Shown: one piece after another, positions 11,830 to 34,933 of the stretch | Layout: each line of letters starts with the position of its first letter | How positions within the stretch are numbered: the stretch's first letter is position 1 | NCBI RefSeq assembly: GCF_024713975.1 | Contig: NC_091116.1 | Coordinates: 12,802,986 to 12,866,985 of the forward strand | DNA: 64,000 nucleotides | Direction of reading: 5' to 3' | DNA from: Paralichthys olivaceus | Taxonomy: Eukaryota > Chordata > Actinopteri > Pleuronectiformes > Paralichthyidae | The notes under the pieces: model-generated | Told to the model about the DNA's origin: nothing | The model's database searches: none | The model's input: the letters and a program-made list of their open reading frames with translations, nothing else | Made by a program: the position numbers and the translations under genes

Positions 11830-14787
11830 TGTTTTTATACTTACCAACACTTTGAAATTAATACCTATGTAATTACTCACAACTAATATAGATCTGCACA
11901 TAGCAAATAAATCAATTGAAAATAGTTACAAAGTTCTATCACTTTTTTCCCCAAACTGCAATACACACAAAAAAAAGCTGAGAAAACAAAAAAACATGTC
12001 TAGTCATTCCTTTTTTTTCCTGCTGTTGCTGCCACATGGAAAGTTATAAAATAAAATAAAACAAAATAAAAACCCAGCAAGCTACACAGCTCTCATGTAT
12101 CTATGCTAATAACTAAATAACTGAATAAATAATTGCACATTGCACCCTATTATTGCATTAGTTGCAGTTTGTTTGTATACTCAGGCATTTAGCCTACACA
12201 AATGTAAATACAGTTTTCAAACACTGAGTAACACATGAATATTGATGTTATTGAAATCACATTGCCATCACTCACAATATTCCTGTTAGCAATCCGGTTC
12301 ATATTATACAACAATGATTTGTCAGATGCATGTGCCATGATAACCATTAGTTGAGCGTCCACATGCACCGTCACTGTTGTATAAACGCCACAATACCCTC
12401 GAGGATGTTCTTCACTGTTTCAGTTTGTTGGTAAGTCGGAAAGAATGACCTCTTAGGTATCGGCTAACTGTTCCAAAGCTAAAACGTTTGCCGGAAAACA
12501 TAATTTTCAGATTGTTGATTTGACAAACATTCCCATCGAGGTACAAGCTATGACGAGTCAAAATAAAAAGAAACACAAATCCATAGTATGAATGCTAGCG
12601 CTACTATTTGAGTTCACATCGAAGTGTAAGAATTATTGCAGAATAATGGCAGACTATGCATCGTTCAGTATACTGATACAGCATTTGGTCCATTTACATG
12701 ATCACATTTATGCCATCAAGGCCCTAAAAGACTAATTTGACATTTTGGACAATTTTCTTTTACAGTTTTTATGCGAAGTTGAGTTTCATGTCTGTGAAAT
12801 CATGTCTGACGGATTGTCTCGTCCAACTCAACTAAGCATAGCTCTCAAAATGTCAAATTCTTTCTTTTAGGCTCAGTGTAGGCTCCTGGAACTAAAACAA
12901 AAGAGGCGGCATGTATGAAGAAAATGCAGAATGTTGCTGTGTTGGACAGAAGATAATGTGATTCGACAATAACATTCAACAGCTGTTTGTATGCGTCAAC
13001 ACTGAATTGAGCTCAGCTGAAGCTCGTGAATGAGATGAGTCAAGCCGTCCAATATTATTTAGAGCATCGTCGTGACACGCGCGGGATGATTGAAACACTG
13101 AATCCAGATATCATCCACACCTCCCTCTCAAATGAACCACACTACAACAAAACTAACTTAGCTTAAGTTTCATGAGCAACAAAAAGTCAATATGTGCATC
13201 ACCACACCATAAATAAATACATGCTGGTTTTACTGAAAACCAGTGAAGCAGGAATTGTCATCCAACCCGTCCTTTTTTAAAGAAAAACAATTAAGTTGCT
13301 GACATAGTTGTGACAATAAAAAGACATTCAAACCTAAAGCGTCAAATCAACCGTATGACAACGAAAAGAACATGACAAGATGAACAATCGTGAAAAAGAG
13401 ACTGAGTGGTCACGCCCGCCCAGACCCCGTGGGTTCCCCCCAATGAACCCCTGAACATTCCTTGGCCCAAAAAATACCATTCGGCTTCGTCCAAACGTTC
13501 AGGCTGCTTCGCCGTAAGATTCGGCTTCTCTCCCTTGTTTTTGGCTCTCCCTCGAAAAGCTTCCACAGGGGCCAAGATTTACTTTTCTTTCTCTAGAGAA
13601 TAGTTTCCGGCACAAGGGAAGGAAGCTGAAAGGTTTGGACGCAACACCTGGTTTTTAAGTCCAACTAATTCCTCCCACATCAGAGGCAGTCCAGAGTAAA
13701 GTGTTGAATAGTCTATTGCATGAGCGCCGCGTAGTCGACTAATGTGCTACGTCACAATAGTCCTCGTACAAAACAAATACAGTATAGTAATACGTTAGTA
13801 AACAATCATTTAAATTTTCAGTCAGTGTTTACGCCACTGATTATTCACTAATTCCCATTCATGCATCTATGTACTAATAATCGGTGTTGATAGAAGGAGG
13901 CTATGTCGGAAAGTTTTTCGTCTGGGCAGGGAGCAGGACTCGACGTGAGTGGCCAGAAATGCTGAAAAAGTTTGGGGAAAAGAACAGGAGCACAAAGATA
14001 TAATAATAACATGTGAAGGGACATGTACACTGAACAGGCTTCCTCAAATACACAATGATACGACACTGAACACATGCAATATAAGCAATAATGTAAATAT
14101 AGGAAATGAACACGAGAAGGGAGGCTCTAGGAGTGATACCATTGGCTTAAAAGGGTCATGTGATGCAGCAAAGAGTCATGGGTAGAGATTGGATTCGTGA
14201 GTAGACAAAGATGCAAATTGGGACAAACGCAGAACAATCCAAATTTTTTTTTTTTTTTTCCAAAATATATTATCAGAATTTGATAATTTGGCTACATCCC
14301 ACCACACACTCTGCCGATAGCATCACTGAGCAGCTGTAATATGCAAATATCTACGTTCTACAAAAATGTTCAATCGTTTACGAGCACGTCTGATACTTTT
14401 AAATGATGTTCTATGACGCAGCACTGACAGAGAGAAAAAGAAAGCAATAGATAGAAAAGCAAGAAAGAAAGAGTTAACACAAGTTGTTCCTAATAAACAT
14501 TCAACATGCTTCAACAGTTCTCTAAAAAAAAAATAATAATAATAACCTAATCAACAGAGATTTTCTTTTTTGTAATTTCTTTTTTTTTTTTTTTAAGATT
14601 AAATTTGGCTCTCTGAAATATAAGTGAGCACCGAACCCCCCCCGATGTATAAACAACTTTGAACCAGGGCGGGAAGGTGGTCGGGTTTTTTTCGGAGAGC
14701 CAGAGCCAGAGTCCGAAGGGCTGCATCAGGGTTGTCTGCGGTAGTCAGTCATTGGAAAGGGCCAAACGGAGGAGCCAGTCAGGGATC
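11830..14787 (-). other. Probable 3' untranslated region of pcbp3
   Basis: AT-rich sequence directly downstream of the pcbp3 stop, with short A/T homopolymers (for example near 12046-12072, 14244-14259 and 14580-14595) and no supported coding frame. Extent is inferred from the lack of other genes, not seen directly. Confidence 0.4.
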
Positions 14788-24042
<9,255 letters not shown>

Positions 24043-27000
24043 CCTCCTTCAAGACGACAAACTGAGGATTCGTGGGCAGAGAAGTTCTTAAAGAAGTGAC
24101 TTTAGAGCCAAGGTTTTATTTTTATACGATCTCGGACTACATTTATATTGAGTGCGCGCTTTCTCCGCTCTTGCACAATAATAAACAGCCCTTTAAATAT
24201 ATACTTTTGCTTAAGGAGGCTCCCGAGCCGTGATTGAGACTGTGGGATAGTGCTGTGTAGATTTAGGTCAACAAAAAACGAGCGTGCTGGACCTCAGAGA
24301 TGAAGGAGGTCAGCGTTAAGAGCTGCATTCTGAATAGTTGTCCTCCTCAACACGACTTTTGCTCATACATCCTGTAGCATAATAGAATTAGGTCAAGGCC
24401 CCGTGATTCATTTGCCCCAATGGGCTAAATCCTTCCAGCAAATAGCCATGGTTTTTTTTTTAGGGTCTGAATTTTTAAAACAAACATTTAAAAAAATCTA
24501 AATTTTCTCCGTCCTGTCTCCACTTCCACCGCCGGTTTCAAACACATCGCACGTACGTCGACTTTTGTGATTTTCCTCTGATCGTCTCTTTGCTAATCAG
24601 GCAGGAAGTTGGCGATGGGGGCGAATGAGAAACGCACAGAGGGATAGCAGGGAATTTTTCATGACATCTGACGGGGAAAGTGGGTCACGCTCGGCGTTGC
24701 AGAGCTGCTAGCCTCCTCCTCTATGGCGGCTATTGAATTAATCACGCTTTACGCTCGGCTGGACAACGCAGTGCACAAAATGGCTCCCCCACCTACCCCC
24801 CCCACCCCCTCCCCTGCCTCCCATCTCCCCCCGCGTCTGCTCGGCGCAAGCCACAGAAAGGACTCGTGCATTGCTCTTGAAGAACTTGAGGTCTCTTCCC
24901 CTTTTTGTGTCATCGTCCGGCTTTATGTGCAGCTAACAATGAGAAGATGCTGCTGTTGTGCAGGAGCACTGGTGTGGAAATGATGAGAAAACACGTCTGC
25001 ACAAATGGATGGAAAAGCTAATTTAAGTGCAGCTGTATGACACGTGAAAGTCCATAATTTCAAACGTGAACGCTGACGCTCTTATCTCAGTGTCTGAAGC
25101 CATTTAAACAGAATTTGATGTTTTTATCTTTCTCTGTCTTAAAGACATGAAGAAGTGGGAGGTGGCTCATTACAGCAGCGTTCATGTACAAGCGGACGTC
25201 CCCTCTGTTGACTCGGCCCTGAACTCCAGGTAGAGAGCGCAGCTAAGTGACAATCAGCTCACTCTGACCTCTTTCACATGTTCCACATCACTCTGTCCGC
25301 TGTCGCTCGAGTCCGGAAAAAGTCCCTCCTCAAAAAATTTGGGGAAAAAACTGCGGCAAACATCGAAAATAGAAGGATGTTACTTCTACAGCAGGTTTTA
25401 AAAGAAAGATCAAATAATTTCTGTTTAATTAATTCAGTTCAGGGAAGCATTCACTGCTCAAGATATTTTATTCTGATGATAATCACTTTTCTCATGAAGT
25501 CTGATTAAAGATTAAGTGATTTCTCCTCATCTGGGTAAATTCAGATGATTCTGAGAAGCTAAACTCATCCACTAAAATCCCCAAAACAAATGTGAAGCTT
25601 AAAAACAATTAATAAAATCTATTATTCCAGCAGAAGACACTGAAACTCTGAACCCTAAACTCAACAATATATTGTTCATGTTGCTCAAATTAAAAGGAAT
25701 ATGACATCATGTAAAGATGCAGGTTACAAGTGTTGATAATCAGTGATGACAATCCCACTGTTGTCATGCAAACATCACCGAGATAGAAAAAGCAGAGAGA
25801 GAGAGAGACGTGAAATCATGTAAAGAAAATCATTAAATGGACTTCTGGCACGTCTCATCTAAGCCAAAGCTCCTGTCATCTGTTCGTCCTAATCCACATA
25901 TCTACAGATATGTCATTATGACGTTTTCATATAAAACCGTCCATCACCGCACACAACCAGAGCTGAAGCTGCAGAGGTTAGTGACGATGACGAGCTTCAC
26001 CTCCGAGCTTTTAATGTCGGAGAGAAATGAAGTTAGAGCAGCTCAGTGTTCATCTTCACATCTTCAGCGTCCCCTCAGTGAAATAGTAAATGTGGTTTTT
26101 TTGGTGACAGTCGTCATGAGTGTAACCTGTTCGATGAGAGCGTGTGCACCAGACTGCACGTGCTCAAAAATACCAGTCCAGGAATTATTATTATTATGTT
26201 AAACCACCAAAATGTAACTGTCCACATAAACATGTCCCGGTAATCCATCCTGTCCCAGTTTTTGTTTAATCTTGCTAATAGTCAAACTCAAGTTTTAAAT
26301 CCCAAACTAAGTTTATCTGTATCTCAGATATTCAGGAAGGAGGCGTTCGAATCTCAGCGCTTTTATATTTGTTTTTATTTCTGTGTGAGTCCACGTTTTT
26401 AATATTTTGGATATTGCTCCTTTAAGTTTCAGAACGTTTCCCTAAAAGCAAAGAAAGACAAGGTCGGTTTCAAGGTGACGGGCGACGGCAAACTGTCCCG
26501 CTGTGAATCAACCTCCGTTTAAAGAAAGGGATTCATCGACAATCCGTCAGTTCGGGCTTTGTCTTCTGTAAAATGTCCATTATGTGCATTTTTTAAATTG
26601 TCTTCACTGTTTCTCAGTTGAGAAATAACCAAAGAAAACATCCTCATCGATGTGAAACTAGACCAAACTGTACGTGTGAGTCGTCTTTGAGAGTATTACT
26701 CGTTGTTACCAGTCGTATGTTAATGAGGAGGACTGCATGTGTGTGCACGTCCACCTCCGCCAAAAAGAAAAGGTTTAGCAGCCAATGTGTTCGTCCATGC
26801 CCGGCCTGTGGTGCATGTTTGTGAGCGACAGGAATATTAGCGTGCATGTAGGGCAGCAGAGGGGGAGCACAGAGGGTGACCTGGATGATCCATATGTTTC
26901 CACAGGATCTCTTCTGCCTGGATGAGTCCTGCACGCTTCCAGGGCCGCTTGGCACTTTTTACAGTCGCATTTCCGGAGCAAAGCGCGTCTCGGAGACAAA

Positions 27001-27044
27001 GTTTGCGACCGGGAAAGCTACAGGAATGAACAATCTGAGGAGCA

Positions 27045-27066
27045 GGGGGGGGGGGGGGGGGGGGGG
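27045..27066. repeat. Poly-G homopolymer (G22)
   Basis: An uninterrupted run of 22 guanines, potentially quadruplex-forming and length-variable. Confidence 0.9.
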
Positions 27067-30000
27067 TGATAGATAATCGCTCCTGTCAGAAATAGAAACT
27101 GTCGGCAGATCAAGCAGAGGAAATGGAGTTACAGAGTCTCGAGGTTTCCGCCCTCAGTTTACTGGTATATGAGCAGCTCTTGTCTCGTCTGGCGCAGGCT
27201 TTTGTTGTACGTGGTGCGGCGGAGTGGGGGGGCGTCCACCCTATCGGCCTTCCTATACGCCGCTATGACAGTGCTCTCAAGAGCTGTCAGCCCACATCAG
27301 CAGCCCAGCATCCTGATCGCTCAGCCCCAATCACAATCAAAACCGCGGCCGCCACATCCCCACACCACGAGCAGTCGAATCGGAGGAGGCGACGAGCGAA
27401 GACGACACGAGGGCCAACTCTCGCCAAGTGGCTTTAAAAGTACCTCGCGGAGAAGTGCACGTTTCGCTCCGCATCGTCCAAACTGTGGGGGCGGGGGGCT
27501 CCAGTGAGCGCAGGCACACCATGTTGTGCTGTGAATGCGGCGCTAAGAGCAGAGCGTTAAGTCGGCCATTTTAGATTTGCCACAATTTGTAATGTGAGAT
27601 CACTGCTTGTCACAAAGTCATGGCTTCCTTACGTGCAGATTTTCAGCGAGCGGTCACGCAGAGCGGAATCAAGAGCGCTTCTCTTTTTTAAAATTTTACT
27701 CTCACTCTTTCGGCGAATTGTTACCGTCAAACCTTTTTCCTCACAGTTTTCACTCATTGCTCTATTTATAGTGTCGTCTCCCTCCGCGAGGATCACACAT
27801 TTAAATCCAAACACTTGATCCCACGAGATGTTTTACTCAAACAAAGGAGTTCATTGTCTGCGTGTGTGAGTCAAATACAGCGTTTGGCTTTTGAGCTAAC
27901 GACCAATGACATTCTTGGTCTCTGACTAGCCGAGAATAAGGCCATCAGCAGTGCTAATATCAGCGTGACGATAATTGGAGTAATGATCACCGGGAGGAAC
28001 TGATTTTAATTCCACTGAGCAAAATTTGACGTAATCATTGCCACAGTGAAAAAGCTCAGTGCAGCTTCGCAGTGTTGAACGTGTACAAGCGGCAGTTCTT
28101 CCACTTCCACAGTATTTTCATTCTCCGCATTCTCCGCTAATTCTGCAACAATAAAACTCCCCGTGTTTAATCGCCACCCGGCACAATGACAATCAACGGA
28201 CGCAAGAAAAGCAAAATCGACTGACCAGAAAATTGACTCTATTCTCCGGGGGAAACCAAAATATTTCCTCACCGCATGCCGTCACCTAATTGGGACGCGC
28301 TGAGGGCAACTTCCCGAAAATGTTAACTTGATCTACTTCGAATAACTGAATTAGATAACGAGTCAATAAGTCGTGTCACGGGTCATTCTCAGGATAATGA
28401 TTATTCACGACTGTGGGGAAGTTAGCGAGTTGATTAATTATTGATGTCGTTACCCAACTCGGCGTCGATCTGAAATTCATGAGAGTTTTAGAGCGTTTTC
28501 AAAAGTGTCCAAACCAACGTTCAAGAGCCGGTTTGTTTTTTTTTTAAATTCAAAAAATGAATTGTGCATTTGTCAGTGCTTTGATTCTAATGAGAGATTC
28601 TACACCACACCTTGAGCTATGTTTACAAAAGGATTCTTCATGAGAGCCACAAAAAGAGAGTTTACCTTAATGTTGCACAGGACGCAGCAGGCGATGACCA
28701 CTTTCAGCGTTGCAGGATTAAAAATCGCACAGAGCAAATTATTTTTTTTTCCCCTCTTCCTTTCGCTCTGCCCAGGACAAACGCTGCCACCCTATTGGTC
28801 CGAACCACCGGGTCACATGAGCGACCACGGGAACACGTGACGCCTGTTGAAATTATATGATCAAAGGAAACCCACTGGCGTCCTCAATGAGCGCAGGTTT
28901 TATGTCGCTGCGGCGCGACGCTGTTTGCCGTACTGTTTGGTGTCAAGTGTAAATAGGCCGTATGATGAGGCGTAATCTGGGCGACCATCGCCCACCGCCC
29001 CCGTCAGCCGCCTCCCCCCTTCCCCTCCACTGCAACAAAAGGGAGGCATGCCCACTGAGGCACACGGGCATCGTGGGGGCATGTCTGGGGATGAGGTGGC
29101 CTGAATCGGAACTGTAGCCTCCGGGGCACTCGTCTGTCCCAGGGGAGGGTCGGGCGCCCCCAAAAATCCAGCGAGCCTCCGTCCTTGTCATTGCTGATGA
29201 CAATCGACACGAAAGTAACCGGGCTTCATGTTGGAATGATGATTTAACACGCGGAGGTGCAGCTGTGAGGGGGTTTGGAATGAAGGACTCACTGGAGGAA
29301 CTTTTCTGTGCTTGATGCATCTCAAAGAAGTTAAACACAAACACAGCTGTGCACCAACACACCACTGTGACATGCATATCCTCTCCATCCTCTCTGCTTT
29401 TTAATCTGCTTCTGTGTGTGTGAGTGTGTGTGTGAGTGTGTGTGTCTGTGCGCTTGTGTGTGTGTGTGCAGAATTACAGAGCTTTGGAGGCATCCCATCC
29501 AGATTTTCCAATCCAGCACAAATCCAGCCCTCATGTCAGATGGGCAGTTGTGCAGAGCTTAATCCGACATTATTAGGGTTTGACGGCAGCAGCAGCAGCA
29601 GAACGTTGAAGGGAGCTGCCAGGGAAAAGCAAACAGTGGGGTTATGCTGTCTGGATTAGGGGCAACGCAGACAATGAAGGGACATGGTTCACCTCACTGT
29701 CAGTTGTTTTCATTGAGCACAGATGCTCTCCAAAGCAAAATCCAGGCTTCGTCCCGCAGCGAAAATATAGGCTTTGTGTTGAGGCTCCCATTATGTTTGC
29801 ACCTATGCAACACAAAATGGTTACCGTGCTTTTACCCACCCACCCGACTGTTAAATGGCCCGTGGGATAAACTACAAATAGAGCATTAAATCTGCTCCAC
29901 ATTCAATCATCAGAGGCAAAATAAGAGTCTGGTGTGAAATAGAATGTCCTCAAAACTCCAACATCTACACGTGACTTCACAGCACGTGACCCTCGTGTGA

Positions 30001-30108
30001 AGAGAAAGCCTGAAAATCAATCGCAGTCGTCGCTCCTTCGGGTCAGAGGTCAAAGATGTGGGGAGGCTCCTGATGAGGAGAGAGGAGGTGCAGTCTGGGA
30101 GTTTAGGA

Positions 30109-30120
30109 CCAAGATGGCGG
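30109..30120 (-). promoter_or_regulatory. YY1 consensus motif
   Basis: CCAAGATGGCGG on the plus strand reads CCGCCATCTTGG on the minus strand, the full YY1 core. YY1 sites in this form commonly sit just downstream of start sites, so an unseen minus-strand pcbp3 5' exon nearby is possible. Confidence 0.45.
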
Positions 30121-32289
30121 ATTACGGGCACACTAGAGGCTGGGGCGGCTCCCATGGCCCCTATAAGTTGACTAACGACCCCCCCCCCCCCCGCCTGCCC
30201 ATGCCCTCCAGCAAGGTGATGAACCCAGGCTGGTCCAGCAAGCCCAGACCCCCCCCACACACACACACACAACACCACTGATTACAACCCCCGCCTCATC
30301 CAGAGTTTGTCCTCATAGCCACCCATGTCTCCAATCAGGGTGCCGGGGTCCTAATGGAGGCAGAAGGGCGTGAAGGAGAGAGTGAGGGACATCGCAGCGA
30401 TGGTCAATCGCTCTGATTGTTGACGAGCGCAGGGGAGAGGTGGGGCTGCGTTGACCCCCAACAGAGCGGCAAGTTCTTTGAGATCTGGCCCCAAGATTTC
30501 ACACTTTGAGGGGGTTGAGGGGGGGCCACGCATCCACAACAAAGCCCCACATTTCTGTCTAATCTCATTTTCTTTCATCGGCCACACTCTCCTCTGCGAT
30601 CGATGCTGGTTGTTCCGTGTGTGAACGCACGTAACCTCCGACTGGCAGATACCTGGACTGCGGCCAGTCAGTCCACTCAAACCATTCAGTCACCCAGTTT
30701 GAATCATTCAGTCACATACATTTTATATTGATTGTTTTAGATTTTCTCCACCCAAGTGACTTGACGACTTGTGTATTTTTCTTTTTGTCCGCGCTCACGC
30801 TGCTATTTTTTATCTTTTATAAAGCCTGAGTGTGATTAAGAGCTACTAAAATTCTCAGGACGTCAAGAACTCTTAACACATAAAACAAAGATTTAACCCA
30901 CCAACAGTAAAATGTACCATTTCCTCTCGACGCTCAGTCTGATGATTCTATAATTCCACATTCAACTGATAAGTGATTGAAAAAGATTAGAGATAACAGA
31001 CAAATAAAAGATGAGATCGGACAGCGTACAAGTTTGACTTTTGTTTAAAATGTCAGAGAGTTTCCACTTTTCTCTTCAGTGAGTCTGGTCGTGCTGCCTG
31101 GCTGCTTAAATCTGGAAAATGATGGTATTTATTTGGCAGCTGCTGTTCTACATCAGCCCTGTCGTTCTGATTCGCTTTTACCAACTCGGAAACCACATGG
31201 AAGCGTTCTCGGGGAAATCTTTAGGAGGCAAAGGTCATCGGAAGTCATTGATCATGACAGATGAACGGTCATTAATTAGGGCCCGGGCGATATGTCCGCA
31301 AATTATATCCAGAGAAAGGTTTTCACATCACGATGAATTCATATTATTTTTATTTTTATTTGATTTCAAGACAGATTTTTGCAGAGATATTTCACTCCAA
31401 GTCGAAGTTCAAGGTGAACTGATAAAAAAAAAAAAAAACATAAAAAGTTAAATTATACCTTCAAGTACTTTTAATAATCTAAATATTCAGATAGATTCTT
31501 AGTTTTGTGCAGGAAATGAGTTTAAAAGTGGAATTAGATACGTGATGAACGCAGAGGCTGAAAGCTGTACTTTAAATAACCACGATTCAGAAGATAGAGG
31601 CCACTGTCTAACGTCTGACCCTCCGTTCTGTTGAGAGTGTATCCCCCGTCAGCGATAACTGCAGCACTCCAGCGTCTTGGGAACAATAAACCTGCTCTCA
31701 GGGTTCAGTTTGCCCTGAAAGCCTCCATCCACAACTCTATAGCTGCTCCACACAAAGCCGCTCCTAATGGAAAATATTGCCTGACCCTCTCCACTGATGT
31801 GGTCAATGCAGCCGTTAATGGACACACGACGCCTCGCGGCAAAAACCCATGATGAATGAACTTCCGTTTGGTAAAGACACTTTCTGGGTCCAGCTCCTCT
31901 GGGCTCTGACGCTGTGTTCTTTCTTTGTTGGCGTGCAAAACAAGATGCAGGGTACGATGTGCAATAGGTTCAGTTTGTTACACAAGAGGGGGGAACGTAT
32001 TACACATTGATGAGGCTTCAGAGGGGACGCTGGTTTTCCCAAAATGAGTCCGACAATCTGTCTTCAGATCGGCGATGAATGAAATATTAACCCAGATTTC
32101 CTGTGGAGACTGAAAAAGAACAAAAAATGGGTCTGATAAAAGTTTAAACGATTATATTTTAAGAGAAGTGATATAGTTCCCGTCCTGACGCACGAGGCTG
32201 CAGATCACTTTGGGCCTATTTGACTGAACGAGTTTCCTCTTTAAATGCAGGAACAGCCTGAAAACAGAAACGAGGCCAAAACATCCCGG

Positions 32290-32455
32290 ACTCTTACGCC
32301 GATTACGTCAATTAGAGGCGGAGTCTGTGTGGTAGCGATCAGGGGACGGAGGTATCAAGGTCCAGCGTCGTCTATCAACAGGACGTTTCACCCTCTTTTC
32401 ATATCATCAAACAACTAATCGAAAACCAAACATATCAGAAGTATGAACGTAAATC
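32290..32455. repeat. Dispersed teleost repeat, copy 2
   Basis: Shares AATTAG(A)GAGGCGG and, from 32414, CTAATCGAAAACC, then TATCAGAAGTATGAACG with the copy at 6470-6735. Borders are approximate. Confidence 0.45.
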
Positions 32456-33829
32456 AGGGTGAAGTACGCACAGTGACAGAAACCGCCTCGTATTCGACGT
32501 GTGCTTCACATTGTTGCTCTCTCAGGGTTTCAATCCGAGGATTACCTGCAGGACGGAACACTGGTACTGAGTCACAACAAACGCTATATGACGGAAATCT
32601 ATTTTAATCAACGCATCGACACGTGGGCTCCCCGCGGAACGATCCCGATGGGATTTAGACTCCGACCGTCCGATGGGATCTGACATGTTAAGATGCGAGG
32701 CACATGCAGCTGTGAAATCGGACGAGGATGACGACGAGCAGGGCGGCCGTGTGCTGAACTGTACTGATATGAGCCAGGGGATTATGGGTAGTGAAACTGC
32801 AGGGCGGGCAGGGCAAGAATACACATCTGCGATGGAGATGATTTACAACGAGGGGAGTCGGGGGGTGGGGGGGGGGCAATCGATAGACAGATGTATAGCA
32901 GATAGATGAAGAGATGTGTAACTGGTGCATTGCAGAGGCAGAGCGAACCGTTTCCTCCGCCCGACCAAAGAGCGCAGTGATAGAAATCCGACCTGACCGT
33001 GCCAGAGGCTGGAGATGAGACACACTCGCACACACATGGAGGAACATCACTGAACCTCAGAAGGACAGTTTTTTGACGCTAGCAAAGTCAGAGGCCCCCG
33101 TAACGCTCCGACGCCGGAGACGACCCCGGGGGCCTCGAGTGGCAGCAGAGCAGAGCGAAAGAGCCGCAGTGGAGGAAAAGGAAGATCACACAGTAAATCA
33201 TGAATAAATGTGATTCATGTTTAACGCGAGCAGAGACGGTTTTATCATTTCAAATCAAAATGGCTGCAGGTTTTTATTTTTCGAGCTAATCAATCATCTA
33301 ATTGCGACAGCATCGTCCACTCATTCAGGGCTGATGGGATATGTAGTCCTTCCTCACTGCCTTCACTCGAACACTTCGTCCGTAACTCATTTTTCAGCTG
33401 GAGCGTAATTTAACAATGATGATGGATAGAAACACTAAAACTACAGATGCTGTGTCGTGACCTCTGACATGAAACCTGCTGTTTGCATCCGGCTTTTTAT
33501 TTAACTCACGTCCTCCAAACAAAAAGTTGGAAAATGAAATAAAACGTACGATAGAAGCCTCTCGCCCGTAAACCCGAAGGAATGAACGTGGATGTTTCCG
33601 TGGTGCATGAGTCATTTTGTTTGGCTGCAGAGTCTCTGGTGGGAACGACGCATTTTTCAAGATGTCGGACTGAGTGCTGATGCATCTCGTCTCCGTCCCT
33701 GTTGCTAAGGACTCGCAGCTGTGCCGTTGCTAGAGATCAGCTGTCAATCAAGCTGTGGGAGTATGACTGTAAGTGGTTTTACATTTGAATACAGCACACG
33801 TTTACTTACAGTGGTTTCTCTCTGTGTGT

Positions 33830-33831
<2 letters not shown>

Positions 33832-33866
<35 letters not shown>
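33832..33866. repeat. (CA)n microsatellite
   Basis: A run of about 17 CA units without interruption. Confidence 0.9.
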
Positions 33867-33869
<3 letters not shown>

Positions 33870-34919
33870 GGCTGCCTCCTAGCTGCAGCTGCCAGTGTGG
33901 CAGAACCAGTTGCTTTGACAAAGGACACAACTTCCCCTGGGTGTCAGTCGGACTGAAGACTTGATGCCCTGAATGTGGAAGTGTCACTGTTTGCATGAGC
34001 GTGTGTGTGTGTGTGTGTGTGTGACTTGAGTGAAGTAGTTCAGTAAAGTAATGGTCAGTTTGTTTTTAATGACATCACTTTTGCTCCGTTTACTCCTGGC
34101 GTTACTCTGCGGCTGTTGACCCGTCTGTTCCCGTCGCAGTTTGAAAACCTTGCGTTTGCATTAAAAATCGAATAAAAACACTAAACTGTCGCTTTAAAAC
34201 ACGAAAGACTGAATGAACTGAAAAGCAGAAGGATTTAAGATTGAGGAAAACAGAACTGGACGTTTCTTTAAATCTCTCGAGACTAAATCCTACATTTTGA
34301 CAGCGTGATATTCTGGACAGTATCTGACTTTAGGTTTAAGCAGATTAAACGTGGACAGTATTTTGCATTTGCTCCATTGATAAACATTTGGCTGACACAC
34401 AGTCTGACTCTGTCCTGCGGGATGGACGTGGGCGCGCGCTGGATTTGCCGCTTACTAAAACTGACATTCCTCGTGGCTGCAGCGCCATATGTGGAGCTGC
34501 TCACTCAGACCACGCATGGCTGCCTTCCATCATTAGTGAGGAATAAAAAATAAATTAAATTAGGCCTCGTAATTTCAAGCTTCCACCCCCCAGCAAAAAG
34601 AATATGCAGTGATTTTTTTTTTTTTTTCACGTGGGCTGGTTGTGTAGAAGTGTGAAATACAGGAAACATCTGAGCAACTGACCTAATTTAACAAGAGGAG
34701 GAGGAAACTATGAGACGAAAGGTCACATCCAGACGATTTGTTGGAGTCAAACATTGTGAAGGAAAGTGTTGAACCCCAGTTTGTCATTTATAATTATTAT
34801 ATATGTGTGTGTGTGTGTGTGTGCGTGTGTGCGCTCTGCTGGAGGAAGACATGTTCTGAAGTTGGTTGACTCATAATCTCGGCCTCGCCGAAGGACATAG
34901 GATGTTCTGCAGGCTGCTG

Positions 34920-34933
34920 GCGCCCCTTGGTGG
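34920..34933 (-). promoter_or_regulatory. CTCF-like motif, minus orientation
   Basis: The minus strand reads CCACCAAGGGGCGC, matching the CTCF core at 13 of 14 positions. Binding is inferred. Confidence 0.4.

Noticed and set aside
29997-30281. 94-codon plus-strand frame beginning near 29997, with ADYGHTRGWGGSHGPYK
   Set aside because: It runs into poly-C and CA repeats, and the likely signal there is the YY1 motif; no protein family was recognised.
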